NCBI GenBank assembly: GCA_023374045.1
Contig: CM041783.1
Coordinates: 96,011,298 to 96,075,297, forward strand
DNA from: Limonium bicolor
Taxonomy: Eukaryota; Streptophyta; Magnoliopsida; Caryophyllales; Plumbaginaceae
Direction of reading: 5' to 3'
Length of the DNA: 64,000 nt
Shown here: positions 13,757-27,024 of the stretch, one piece after another
How positions within the stretch are numbered: the stretch's first letter is position 1
Layout of the letters: each line of letters opens with the position of its first letter
Notes under the pieces: generated by a model
Seen by the model: only the letters and a program-made list of their open reading frames with translations
Databases searched by the model: none
Told to the model about the DNA's origin: nothing
Program-made: the position numbers and the translations under genes

Positions 13757-15443
13757 AAGGCTAACATACATACATCGTACCGGTCTGATGGACTAACTCC
13801 CGAGCAACTACACATTAATCCCGTTCCATGTCCAACATTTAATATACACTTACATTACAACTGTACCGAGTATTTACAAACTAATGCCGATAACAATTTC
13901 GGTCTTACTACACCTACAATACACTCTCAGTTTGAATGACCACCCAGGTGCAACAACTACCCGTCCTAACTCTCGAACAGCTTGCAGCTCCTTCGTACCT
14001 GTAGAGTAATGGGGGCCCCCAGAGGGGGTCAGCACCTTTGCTGGTATGGTAATCCCGCAGCCCGCATGCTACCGGGCCACGCACAACTATTTGTCATCTT
14101 AGCATGCGGTTGATTTATTTCAAACATGCGCAACTCACACATACTTCATGCTTAAAGGCACACATCATTTAAGGTACACCACACAAGGTTAACACACACT
14201 ATAACCACACACTTCATTTAACAACATACACAACTTAATTTCTCTCTTCTTAGAGTTCATAAACTTTACTTAGGGGTGAGGGGTGACATAAGCCCGAGCA
14301 CAACATACATACATTTTCCTTACTTGAGTGGCGGCCTCATATAGGACGATCAAACATACATAATTTTCCCCTAGCTCCAATAATGATGAGTTAGGTAAGC
14401 CTTGGTTAAGCTTGTGGGTGGTTGTGATTCAAGGATGAAAAACAACCGTAACATAACAAAGAGGGAGTCGAAGCGAACTTAGGCATCGACACCCTACCAA
14501 CATTAATAATTTCCCTCCTAGCCCGATGTGGAGGTCGGGTAGGTAAGCTTTGGCTAAAGTAGGAGGTCAAATCCAATGAAGGAAAACAACCCTAACATAA
14601 CAGGATGGGAGTTAATTTACATATATATATATTAACTCCCAAACAATACGCGCGACCGGAACAACCGGATTCCATCTCCATACATAACATATACTTATTA
14701 GTTAGAGGTTCCCTTATGGAACTTACCACATACATACATCACATAGTGTTACTAACTCGGTTAGACACAAGGGGTGTAATATCCCTTTTTAACAAACATG
14801 GATAATGTATCCAGTAACAACAACAACATATCCAACAAGCCACTACAACACATAATCCAACAACATACACTAACGCAGGATAGCGTAGTTAGAACGTTCC
14901 CATGGGTTGGGACGTTTATTCCGAATACCGATCTCTTATGTGAACCTAAGGTCGGTTAACTATTATTTAACACATAACTAAGGTTAAGCGGTATCGGAAT
15001 TAATTACGCCACAATAATGAATTACTGTAAACTCATTTCATGCTTTATCTTGCAAGGTGGCAAACACACAGAAAAACACATTGGCATACAAGCCGGTGTA
15101 ATCCGGTAGGACACAGGTTGCAAGAAAACCATACCTGTCACCGAAGGTGCACTCTAGTGTGCCATCACATGTTCCTTGAATCTCTTTGAATAACTGATAA
15201 CATTATTACTATCTTTATCAACATCGGGGTATAATATAATTATTTAACGTCTAATGCGCCCATGATTAACCTCGTTCGGTAGTTTATAACTTTACATTTT
15301 TATTACAACTTTTCACCACTCAATTACCTTTATAACTCACTTAATTTATCCTTAACAACCTTATAACATCATCGCATATTAATCCCCATCATTTGATATC
15401 ATTTCCTACCCTTAAACAAAATTTTTGGTCAACATTACCCTGT

Positions 15444-15834
15444 GTCCGAACTTGTGTCCGGACATCCAAGGTCGGACACAAGTCGAAACAAATTCTGGGA
15501 AAATTTTCAAGGCGTCCGAACTTGTGTCCGGACATCTAAGGTCGGACACAAGTCGAAACAGAAATCTGAAAAAAATTTTCAACATGTCCGAACTTGTGTC
15601 CGGACATCTAAGGTCGGACACAAGTCGAACAAAATCTGGAAAAATTCATACACGCGTCCGAACTTGTGTCCGGACATATAAGGTCGGACACAAGTCGAGA
15701 CTCAATTCTGGGAAAATTTTTAGACGCGTCCGAACTTCGAAGGTCGGACAGAAGTCCGGACATCACTCAACTCCGAAAAATTTTTAACGCGACGGGGCAT
15801 GTCCGAACTTCCAAGTCCGGACGGAAGTTCGGAC
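15444..15834 (-). repeat. Inverted-repeat (hairpin) array in element 2 3' LTR
   Basis: About six units of roughly 70 bp occur, most of the form GTCCGAACTTGTGTCCGGAC followed by GGTCGGACACAAGTCG, so ACTTGTGTCCG pairs with CGGACACAAGT. The last unit has 12-bp arms, GTCCGAACTTCC and GGAAGTTCGGAC. The chance ORFs that cross this array on both strands (15412-15926) simply translate the repeat. Confidence 0.88.
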
Positions 15835-17681
15835 GTGCCCAGAATTTCAATAAACAGAGGCAATTTCTATCTATGTTTACACTCCCAAAAATCCACACTC
15901 ACTCATTAAAATCCCAAGTCATCTAGCACCATTTTGCTATCATTCTTGCACTCTCCTAACTCCATTATTTATCCACCATTACAAAACCAAAACTTCACTC
16001 ATTTCGACACTAAATAACCCAATTAAACGCCTTAGTCCTCTCATCCATAAAATCATCATCAAACACCCATTTCCCAATGAAATTTTGACATAACTTCCCC
16101 ATAATCTTTACATATTCATCCTCATCAATTATCATCAAAACACAACCTCTTCACTCCTAATCTAGCCACACCCTTCCAAGGGTCCTAACAGCACTTAACA
16201 CAATCCTCAAAGTCATCAACACACAACCTACTAACCATAATCTCCATGAACACAATACAAACACAACCTCCAAACATTTGGCTCTTAAGGCCCTCAATTC
16301 AACATTAATTCACAAATTTGGGTTCATTAAATTGTTTACCCATCCCAAACAACTTAAACAATTATACACAAGGTTTAAGGTGAATTCCTTACCTTAATTT
16401 CACAAGTCTCTCACATTCTCCTCTTGCTCCTCATCTCTTCCAAAATCAATTTAGAGGGTATGGAGTTTCCAAACTCCATCCCAACATCCATGAACACAAA
16501 ACATACACAATTAATTATCTAAACCCTTAGAACTCAATTTAATCAAAGGGCTAGAATTAGGGTTTACCTTTTGAAGCTTTTAAGAGGGATTTTCTCCCTT
16601 GAATCAAGAAGGAAACTACTCCACCATTGAAGGATAAATTTGGAGCTCAAGAACAAGGAGAAAACAAGGTATCAAAAATGGAGAAAAATCAATTACACCA
16701 AGAGATGAAGAGGGAATGACTTTTTCTTGGAAATTTTTACCTTAGAAGAAAGAGGAGACTCCAAGCTTCTCATTGGTGCCATTTTCTCCTCAAATGGTGA
16801 AAACCCATGGAGGTCAACTTCATCCTTTTGGAATTTTGAAAAGAGAGGATAATAGAGGAGGATGAGAGGAAGAAGAATATGTAATTTGTTTTTGATTTGG
16901 AGCTCAAATGGAGCTTGGGGATGAAGAGGAAGTGGAGAAGCCATTGTTGGCTAGGTTGGAGAGCTCCATCGGCAGAGAGGAGGAAGGGAGCCGGCTGGGA
17001 GAGAAAGAGAGGAAGAGAGAGAGGGAAAAAGAAAAATAATGGAGGAGAGAGATGGGTGGGGGTATATGTACCCCTTTGTTATTTTAGCTCTTTTGACTTA
17101 ATTAATTAGTTAACTAGTCTCATGTGAGTAGGCTGTCTACATTAATAAAACCGGCCCACTAGTATAAACACGCCGGAGCGTTTTTCGTCTTTTAACAGAA
17201 AACGCTCATTTAATTGCCCGGTTTAGTACCATTCACTAACCGGGACTGTTTACCGGAATTTTCTCGTTCCTTTCATTTTAATGGTTATTAAACTCCCATT
17301 AATGATTAATTATAGTTATATATTCAACTATAATTTTTACGGGGTCGTTTAACTGTTTAAAGTCGCGTTTTCGGGTTTTCTCGAAAAACGCGTTTTAAGA
17401 CTCCGTTAGCGTTATAACGCGTTGTTTGAATTCGTTTCCTTCCGGAATTTTTCCCACACGTTCCAAGTGTGTAATTAAGGTATAAAAATATATTTATGAC
17501 CCTAATGAATGTTATGTACTTCCTAAAATAATTAAATACGTATTTTCACCTTTTGTGACCTTTACGCATTTTCTTTTTCTTTTTGGTTTCTATTTCTTCA
17601 TCAATCATCTTAAGGACTTATTTAGCCTTAGAAGATTATAATTATACATTTAATTAACACATTAAGGTTTGGGGTATTTCA

Positions 17682-17718
17682 ATCTACCCCCCTTAAAAGA
17701 ACTTCGTCCTCGAAGTTC
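17682..17718 (-). promoter_or_regulatory. 3' polypurine tract plus hairpin, element 2
   Basis: CTTTTAAGGGGGGTAGAT (minus strand) abuts the LTR. The stem GAACTTCG/CGAAGTTC at 17699-17718 is identical to that of element 1. Confidence 0.85.
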
Positions 17719-19240
17719 ACACTTCCCTAGCATCATTTGAATTAGAACACCGGGATTACTTGCAACATAAACTTCCATAACAAACATACCTTACATTACA
17801 ACCTCGGACTTGACGGTCCGGGTAACACATCCACATCCATATATATATAACATACTTACATAGTAATCTCGGACTTGATGATCCGGCTACCTTAACAACA
17901 TTTGCACATGTATAACAACCCTTAGACTCTTAGGTCTGGGTAACATAACAACATTTGGACTCGTAGGTCCTGATAACATAGCATCCATTAGACACTTAGG
18001 TCTTGATAACATATCAACCTTTAGACACATAGGTCCAGGTAACATAACACTTCTGGAATTTAATCACATTAGGACTCAAGGTCCAAAATAATAATTATTA
18101 CACATACCACACAACATGTCATAGCATGTATATCAACCAGAAATTCCTTTTCCATCTCTTCATGGGTTCGAGACCCATGTTGAGTACATATACACTGTGA
18201 TCCCGCAGAACCGGTCGCGATGGACACTCTGGTCCCCGTTCCTTTGGGAGATCAAAACAATTGCATACATCTTTAAAATATACTTCTCATGTCACCGGTC
18301 CTAAGACAAAGGCTCATACGTCCTCAGCTCGTGAGCAAGTAGTAGGAAAATACCCTCTATGAGGTTAAGTATAATGAAATCCTTTATTGGAAGGATACAA
18401 GTTGAAAGTCCTCTACGAGGTCACATAAAGGTAGTCCTTCCTTTAAAAATACCACTTAAGAATCTTAAAAGTATTAATTGAAGTCTTGAAAATACCATAT
18501 GAAAGTTTAAAACCCAATTTAAAATTCTTTGAAAACTCAATACAACTCCAAGTCCAATTATCGTTAACTGCATCTTATTCTTGATGTGGTTATTTGTGAC
18601 CACTTATAGGGAGTTTCAAGAATCATCCAACCCTAATGTGATCAGCATCGGAGTTGAACTATCTTTCCACCCCAATTTGTGTTTGGCTTCCCTTGATCTC
18701 ATGATAATCAAGTTCCACCTCCCACTTCATTTTCAAACAACAGCTATTTCAAACATGTACCATTTTCTATCTTTAATCCTTCTAGTCGTAATCATTACAT
18801 CTCCAAGTGATAGAACTCTGTCTATCAATCATCTTCCAGATTTATTTTAAATCAAGTTACCTAGGGAATTTAATTCTCACTAGGTTCTATGTTGGTGTCA
18901 CACCTCTTCATAAATCACAATACTGTATATATATATGCTTTTATAAAAATACAATACACGGTTTTACATTTAGTATTGTATGAACATACATAGTCGGGGT
19001 TTAGTTCCCCGGGAGTTTCTTACTCCCTTATACTTATACTTTCACACACATCCGTTAACACAACAAACACACTTATCACAATGGTATTCGCATCTTCTGT
19101 GCGCAATTACCACAATTAACCATGAATGAATGCGTATGTTTATGTAACACGCGCACCAATCATCAAAACAAATCGTTTTATGCTATGCACATCATAGTTC
19201 ACGTACACTTGTACGGTAAAACATACTAAACGGTTTGCGC

Positions 19241-19276
19241 TCTACCCCCCTTAAAAGGGATTACGCCCACGTAATC
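19241..19276 (-). promoter_or_regulatory. Second (internal) polypurine tract with hairpin, element 2
   Basis: CTTTTAAGGGGGGTAGA (minus strand) lies next to the stem GATTACG/CGTAATC at 19259-19276, in the same place as in element 1. Confidence 0.65.
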
Positions 19277-22200
19277 AATCACTTAATCACTGGTTTATAA
19301 CGGTCTACCGTCGTGAAGTGTTTTATCTCCACGCGGTTTATTACACCATGTGTTCTGGTTTGAGGATCTTAGCTATATGGGCGGTTTAGTCCCTAACCAA
19401 GACTTCTCACTAGAGCTTATTTTAGCTCTTAACTGGTTTCGATTCTGGCCTGTGAGGCTATAGGCGTTAATAATTAGCCATCCACTCATGTTCACTACAC
19501 ACATTTAACACTTGAATTGCTGGCTCACTACCTTCTGCTGCGCAACTCTTGATAACTTTAGAGCTTAGTTTGCCCATACATTATTCTTACCGTATTGTAC
19601 ATCTCCGATTATCACCTTCATCTTGGTAATAACGGTTTCTCAACCGACGCGTGGTATTTCTTACCGTGAGCGAATTTGGTGAGTTACAAAACTTACTATC
19701 CATTTCCATGATACTTACTGTATTTCACACTGATTTACTTAATTTCTTCCGACTTACCGTCGGTTATGTTTGAGCTACTGCCTATTGTGGGGTACTCTGT
19801 TGGTTATTCCCAACACTTGAGGTATATTCCATACCGATGTTTAATAATCGTGTTACTGTAGTCACTTATGTCAACCAAGTACCCTTTGATTGGTACTACC
19901 GTGCTTATCTTATGCATCGGTTTTATCACATCATAAATCTTGTTCTTCTATCACACTCAACATTTCCAATTTCCTAGCTATCTCACTTGATCATTACTGT
20001 ACAAGCGCAATACCAAAACACTCAGTCATACAGAGTGCAGAGGCGTAAACTCTTGACAGTAAATCTCTTATGCGATTGCAATAGGAATTCATACTGTGTT
20101 CCTTATCACATAGTACCGACCGTTGGCTTATTGCCCGGTCTGTGTATCATCACTTACTTGTATGTCCATTGAGTTTCACTCATAACTGGTCTTATTGCCA
20201 CATTACTATTTAACAATACTTATGCAACGGTCGCTTACTGCGCACCGCGCTCTTACTTATTGTACAACATTAACTTACACTACATCCGCTATTACATTAG
20301 CTTCTGCCATTGCACCGTGTTTCGCCACTTGTTTGGCTGATTGCTGAATACTCCATTCTTCGAGTCTTTATGCTCCTTGAGCGTTGTTCATTACACACTT
20401 AGCATCCCACAACTATGGTGGTTGCTACTTGACTTTTCACTCATCTGGTCTCCACAACTGGTACAAACACTTCTTTTCGTATTATTCCTACTCACATTAT
20501 TCTTGGGTAATAACAACATGGTCGACTCTTAACACATTCCCTGAACTTAGTTCACATAACTACCGCTGTTGCGGTCTCACATATCAAGAGGTATCCCCAC
20601 TCTTAAAGCAGTGGTTCGTTATCCGCTTTACTTACTTGTATAACATAAACTTCCGCAATCAATAAAATTTCCTTAACACATTTTACCTGTGGCTTATAAG
20701 CCCTATTGCTTCGAGCTCTGCTCATTGTAGGCTGTCCACACACATTTACTTCTCCGTACCATATTACATGGTTCCTTTCATGGGATGCCCCTTCAAGGAT
20801 GTCAGACTTCGTCCTGACGACTTGTATTTAAACTGGGTGTTAGTTTCAACCCTTGCGTTTCTGCCACGTATTCTCGTTCAACCATTGTTGGTCCAAACAC
20901 CCTTTTAAGGATATTTCCTGGGTGTTACAAGGTCGTGCCATTGCATCTGACTTGTACTTATGAGTACGTTTAATTAACTACAATGCCTTACATTCTTGGC
21001 TGGTTAAATATCCTCTCCCGTGAGATTGATATCTCCTTAGTTTAAGTGATCATTCTGGGAGTCCCCTCCCGATCGTTGCACATTGACGTGTCCATAGTAG
21101 GCATCTGCCTCGCCATATGTAGGCTGGGTACTTACTCCAGCTATTATGTTCATCCTTCAGGATTCCTAAGACATATTCTGTGTCTTTACTTACTAACCAG
21201 TGCACTTCGCACTTGTTCACCTTTAAACATTTCCTTAAAATAAACTTACTAATTCCTTTAGTCTTCCTTAACTTATCTGGGTTCCTTTACTTCCATCATT
21301 TGATGTAATTCATTACTCTTGTCTGACTTTTACTTCGGACCGTAGTATGGAGTCGACTACTTCCCGTGTTCCAGACTCCACTCGTATACATATATGGGGT
21401 ATCCTACTGATACATTGCTACTTACCCGATTAACCTATAAGAAGGTTTATCAGGCCCACAAGCTCCTATCGGAGTGCGGTCGTCCCACATTACTGTTGGT
21501 ACACTCGTAGTGTTCGTCACACGCCTAGGTGAAGTATTCTGTTGTCAACTCCTCTTATATTATCCTTTGATAATATGCATTCCGTGCTTCCCGAGGGTTG
21601 TTACCCTTGGGTTTACCGGTTTCCATCCGGTTATTTAAAAGTAACTGGGTAAAACTTACCTATCATGTGGCACTGAGGCCCGTGTAGGTCTTCTGGTTTG
21701 GTTTAAAAGAAAGTTGGAAATAAAATGGGTTTGAAAGAAACTTTGGTTTTGAAAAGGGTTTTGAAAATAATTTTAGGTTGAAAGAAAAATTTTCGTGGTT
21801 TTACAATGTTTCCTTGCCTTAACCAAGTCTAGCTTCTTGCTGACTGGTATATTTCCAAGTACAGTGGTCAGGCTATTAAGCCCTTCCACGGTTATGATAA
21901 TCCCACTTAACTTCATGGTGCTTTACTGAGTACTTTGTAGTTGCTAAAAATCTCCCACACAACCTTGTTGTAGCAGCACTTGCCATGGCAAGTGCGCCAT
22001 GCAATCTGGTTATCGGTTCAATAATCTCTGGTTGCGGTATTGCTTTCATCCGTACCGACATCAGTGGCTTTGCTGGCCCTTACTTGATCTTACAGTCTTA
22101 ACAATAAATCCTCTGGACACTTCTCACTGTCCTCACATGACAACCATTAACTAGGGTGTTCCCCACTCTGGGAGACCCCTTTTACTTGGTATTGTATCCT

Positions 22201-22757
22201 CCTCGTACTACGTTGTAGTTCTTTGATCGGTTGCTATACCGTCGGTGTATTAGTCAACTTGTAGTCCCGTAGACATTCGTCTCGGGTTTCATTACCTCGC
22301 TCCCTGCCTGTTGCACGCTTGGTGCGTTGCAAGCTGGTTGTCCTCGACTGCTCCGCATGTCGACCCAGGGTGCTGGAAATTCCATTCTCTTGTGCATAAG
22401 ATTCTTCACTTTCGCTAACAAGAGCGGTTAATATTGTTAAAATGGAGACCGTCTTCGGGATTCACACCTTTTTGGGATCTACCGTGTGACAGGTTCTCCG
22501 TACTTATAAGGATACATAGTAACAGCCAGATCGGGTATTCCCGAGTAAGAGAGGACTTTCATCTCTCTGGCGTTCTTTTTCCAAGTTATAAAGTAGGGTT
22601 TGTGGAGGGCGGGATGGATACTGTAGGTATCCAGTACACACTGGTATTCCCTAACTAGCGTACTTCTCACGCTATCACTCGACCCTTAACCCAAAGTACT
22701 AAACTCATAACTCGGTACTTCCTAAGCTCGGTATTTCAGTCATCAGAGCGATACTTC

Positions 22758-22769
22758 GCTCTGATACCA
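22758..22769 (-). promoter_or_regulatory. Primer binding site (tRNA-iMet), element 2
   Basis: TGGTATCAGAGC on the minus strand, 5 bases past the LTR, is a full 12-nt complement to the 3' end of plant initiator tRNA-Met. The next bases form a hairpin with it: CAGAGCGA pairs with TCGCTCTG. Confidence 0.93.
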
Positions 22770-22867
22770 CTTTTTGTAACACCCCAACTACAACAACGTA
22801 CTTGAACAATACTTTGCAGCGGAAATCATAACTCACAACATTACTTAACTCCTTGGTGTTACACGCC

Positions 22868-22889
22868 GTTAGCCACCCACGTGGCTAAC
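22868..22889 (-). promoter_or_regulatory. LTR 3'-end hairpin, element 2 5' LTR
   Basis: The same 9-bp stem GTTAGCCAC/GTGGCTAAC is found, about 100 bp from the LTR 3' end. Confidence 0.7.
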
Positions 22890-24599
22890 AAGGCTAACAT
22901 ACATACATCGTACCGGTCTGATGGACTAACTCCCGAGCAACTACACATTAATCCCGTTCCATGTCCAACATTTAATATACACTTACATTACAACTGTACC
23001 GAGTATTTACAAACTAATGCCGATAACAATTTCGGTCTTACTACACCTACAATACACTCTCAGTTTGAATGACCACCCAGGTGCAACAACTACCCGTCCT
23101 ACTCTCGAACGGCTTGCAGCTCCTTCGTACCTGTAGAGTAATGGGGGCCCCCAGAGGGGGTCAGCACCTTTGCTGGTATGGTAATCCCGCAGCCCGCATG
23201 CTACCGGGCCACGCACAACTATTTGTCATCTTAGCATGCGGTTGATTTATTTCAAACATGCGCAACTCACACACGTACTTCATGCTTAAAGGCACACATT
23301 CATTTAAGGTACACCACACAAGGTTAACACACACAATATAACCACACACTTCATTTAACAACATACACAACTTAATTTCTCTCTTCTTAGAGTTCATAAA
23401 CTTTACTTAGGGAGTGCCGGGGTGACATAAGCCCGAGCACAACATACATACATTTTCCTTACTTGAGTGGCGGCCTCATATAGGACCGATCACAACATAC
23501 ATAATTTCCCCCTAGCTCCAATAATGATGAGTTAGGTAAGCCTTGGTTAAGCTTGTGGGTGGTTGTGATTCAAGGATGAAAAACAACCGTAACATAACAA
23601 AGAGGGAGTCGAAGCGAACTTAGGCATCGACACCCTACCAACATTATACATAATTTCCCTCCTAGCCCGATGTGGAGGTCGGGTAGGTAAGCTTTGGCTA
23701 AGCTAGTAGGAGGTCAAAATCCAATGAAGGAAAACAACCCTAACATAACAGGATGGGAGTTAATTTACATATATATATATATTAACTCCCAAACAATACG
23801 CGCAACCGGAACAACTGGATTCCTCCATACATAACATCTCCTTATTGTTAGAGGTTCCCTTATGGTTATTACTTCCCTTAGAACTTACCACTACATCTCA
23901 CATAGTGTTACTAACTCGGTTAGACACATAAGGGGTGTAATATCCCTTTTTAACAAACATGGATAACTGTATCCAGTAACAACACAACATATCCAACAAG
24001 CCACATACATCACACATATCACAACATAACACTAACGCACGGATAGCCGTAGTTAGAACGTTCCCATGGGTTGGACGTTTTATTCCGAATACCGATCTCT
24101 TAGTGAACCTAAGGTCGGTTAACTATTATTTAACACATAACTAAGGTTAAGCGGTATCGGAATTAATTACGCCACAATAATGAATTACTGTAAACTCATT
24201 TCATGCTTTATCTTGCAAGGTGGCAAACACACAGAAAAACACATTGGCATACAAGCGGTGTAATCCGGTAGGACACAGGTTGCAAGAAACCATACCTGTC
24301 ACCGAAGGTGCACTCTAGTGTGCCATCACATGTTCCTTGAATCTCTTTGAATACTGATAACATTATTACTATCTTATCAACATCGGGTATAATATATTAT
24401 TTAACGTCTAATGCGCCCATGATTAACCCCGTTCGGTAGTTTATAACTTTACATTTTTATTACAACTTTCACCACTCAATTACCTTTATAACTCACTTAA
24501 TTTATCCTTAACAACCTTATAACATCATCGCATATTAATCCCCATCATTTGATATCATTTCCTACCCTTAAACAAAATTTTTGGTCAACATTACCCTGT

Positions 24600-24980
24600 G
24601 TCCGAACTTGTCCGGACATCCAAGGTCGGACACAAGTCGAAACAAATTCTGGGAAATTTTCAAGGCGTCCGAACTTGTGTCCGGACATCTAAGGTCGGAC
24701 ACAAGTCGAAAGAAATCTGAAAAAATTTTCAACATGTCCGAACTTGTGTCCGGACATCCAAGGTCGGACACAAGTCGAACAAAATCTGAAAAATTCATAC
24801 ACGCGTCCGAACTTGTGTCCGGACATTAAGGTCGGACACAAGTCGAGACTCAATTCTGGGAAAATTTTTAGACGCGTCCGAACTTCGAAGGTCGGACAGA
24901 AGTCCGGACATCACTCAACTCCGAAAATTTTTAACGCGACGGGGCATGTCCGAACTTCAAGTCCGGACGGAAGTTCGGAC
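24600..24980 (-). repeat. Inverted-repeat (hairpin) array in element 2 5' LTR
   Basis: It is the copy of the 15444-15834 array, with small gaps. Confidence 0.88.
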
Positions 24981-26798
24981 GTGCCCAGAATTTCAAACAG
25001 AGGGCAATTTCTATCTATGTTTACACTCCCAAAATCCAACTCACATTAAAATCCCAAGTCATCTAGCACCATTTTGCTATCATTCTTGCACTCTCCTAAC
25101 TCCATTATTTCCACCATTACAACCAAAACTTCACTCATTTCACACTAAACAACCCAATTAAACGCCTTAGTCCTCTCATCCATAAATCATCATCAACACT
25201 CATTTCCCAATGAAATTTTGACATAACTTCCCCATAATCTTTACATATTCATCCTCATCAATTATCATCAAAACACAACCTCTTCACTCCTAATCTAGCC
25301 ACACCCTTCCAAGGGTCCTAACACACTTACACAATCCTCAAAGTCATCAACACACAACCTACTAACCATAATCTCCATGAACACAATACAAACACAACCT
25401 CCAAACATTTGGCTCTTAAGGCCCTCAATTCAACATTATTCACAAATTTGGGTTCATTAAATTGTTTACCCATCCCAAACAACTTAAACAATTATACACA
25501 AGGTTTAAGGTGAATTCCTTACCTTAATTTCACAAGTCTCTCACATTCTCCTCTTGCTCCTCATCTCTTCCAAAATCAATTTAGAGGGTATGGAGTTTCC
25601 AAACTCCATCCCAACATCCATGAACACAAAACATACACAATTAATTATCTAAACCCTTAGAACTCAATTTAATCCAAGGGCTAGAATTAGGGTTTACCTT
25701 TTGAAGCTTTTAAGAGGATTTTCTCCCTTGAATCAAGAAGGAAACTACTCCACCATTGAAGGATAATTTGGAGCTCAAGAACAAGAGAAAAACAAGGTAT
25801 CAAAATGAGAAAATCAATTACACCAAGATGAAATGGAATGACTTTTCTTGGAATTTTTACCTTAGAAGAAAAGAGACTCCAAGCTTCTCATTGGTGCCAT
25901 TTTCTCCTCAAATGGTGAAAACCCATGGAGGTCAACTTCATCCTTTGGAATTTTGAAAAGAGAGGATAATAGAGGAAGGATGGAGGAAGAAGAATATGTA
26001 ATTTGTTTTTGATTTGGAGCTCAAATGGAGCTTGGGGATGAAGAGGAAGTGGAGAAGCCATTGTTGGCTAGGTTGGAGAGCTCCATCGGCAGAGAGGAGG
26101 AAGGGAGCCGGCTGGGAGAGAAAGAGAGGAAGAGAGAGAGGGAAAAAGAAAAATAATGGAGGAGAGAGATGGGTGGGGGTATATGTACCCCTTTGTTATT
26201 TTAGCTCTTTTGACTTAATTAATTAGTTAACTAGTCTCATGTGAGTGGGCTGTCTACATTAATAAAACCGGCCCACTAGTATAAACACGCCGGAGCGTTT
26301 TTCGTCTTTTAACAGAAAACGCTCGTTTAATTGCCCGGTTTAGTACCATTCACTAACCGGGACTGTTTACCGGAATTTTCTCGTTCCTTTCATTTTAATG
26401 GTTATTAAACTCCCATTAATGATTAATTATAGTTATATATTCAACTATAATTTTTACGGGGTCGTTTAACTGTTTAAAGTCGCGTTTTCGGGTTTTCTCG
26501 AAAAACGCGTTTTAAGACTCCGTTAGCGTTATAACGCGTTGTTTGAATTCGTTTCCTTCCGGAATTTTTCCCACACGTTCCAAGTGTGTAATTAAGGTAT
26601 AAAAATATATTTATGACCCTAATGAAGGTTATGTACTTCCTAAAATAATTAAATACGTATTTTCACCTTTTGTGACCTTTACGCATTTTCTTTTTCTTTT
26701 TGGTTTCTATTTCTTCATCAATCATCTTAAGGACTTATTTAGCCTTAGAAGATTATAATTATACATTTAATTAACACATTAAGGTTTGGGGTATTTCA

Positions 26799-26803
26799 AT
26801 CTC
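26799..26803. repeat. Target site duplication of element 2, right copy
   Basis: ATCTC, identical to 13637-13641. Confidence 0.9.
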
Positions 26804-27024
26804 CTTTGAAAGCCCTAACCGATGAAAGACTAAGAAGCTGCAACCCATGACCGGCGAACGACGAACAAACGACACCAGTAGCTGTTGTTGTTTTCGATTT
26901 CATCTGAGAAGGTAATTTATTGTCTATCGTCACGCACTGTACCAAATTCCGGGCGGTGGTGTAGCAACAATAGCTACTTGACTACACGTACTAGTAGAGG
27001 AATATTTGTTGTTGTAGAAGTGTA
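26804..27024. other. Unassigned host-like spacer
   Basis: This is the right flank of the element 2 insertion. I see no ORF of note and no similarity to the retroelements. It would have been contiguous with 13641 before insertion. Confidence 0.6.

Larger units (their letters stand above)
13642..17681 (-). repeat. 3' LTR of element 2
   Basis: This 4,040-bp copy starts TGTAACACCCC and ends GGGGTATTTCA on the plus strand. It differs from 22775-26798 mainly by single-base and short gaps. Confidence 0.94.
17682..22774 (-). other. Non-coding interior of element 2
   Basis: This 5,093-bp interior is colinear with 3782-8889, only 15 bp different in length, and lacks any long sense ORF. Short ORFs such as 18581-18850 recur at 4666-4920 in element 1 but with frame-changing gaps elsewhere, and they lie antisense to the element. 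No known protein motif is readable. Confidence 0.85.
13642..26798 (-). mobile_element. Element 2: complete non-coding long-LTR retrotransposon (LARD-like)
   Basis: It has two near-identical LTRs (13642-17681 and 22775-26798), a tRNA-iMet primer site, a polypurine tract and a perfect 5-bp target duplication, so both boundaries are certain. The 5.1 kb interior is colinear with that of element 1 and has no readable gag or pol. The LTR tails resemble those of element 1, but the LTR centre carries a different inverted-repeat array. Movement must depend on proteins supplied by another element. Element 3 shares its terminal signals and is the best candidate in this window (inference). Confidence 0.95.
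22775..26798 (-). repeat. 5' LTR of element 2
   Basis: This 4,024-bp copy shows more single-base losses than the left copy, for example near 24600 and 25690-25860. Confidence 0.94.

Noticed and set aside
15412..15926. Overlapping ORFs on both strands with repeated VRT/SDTSR-type peptides
   Set aside because: They are translations of the inverted-repeat array in the element 2 LTR. The same happens at 24568-25049, 31053-31352, 41093-41490, 52410-52826 and 58957-59408.
16890..17109. 70-codon basic ORF conserved at 26014-26226
   Set aside because: The two copies are the two LTRs of element 2, and the composition is a GA-rich tract.
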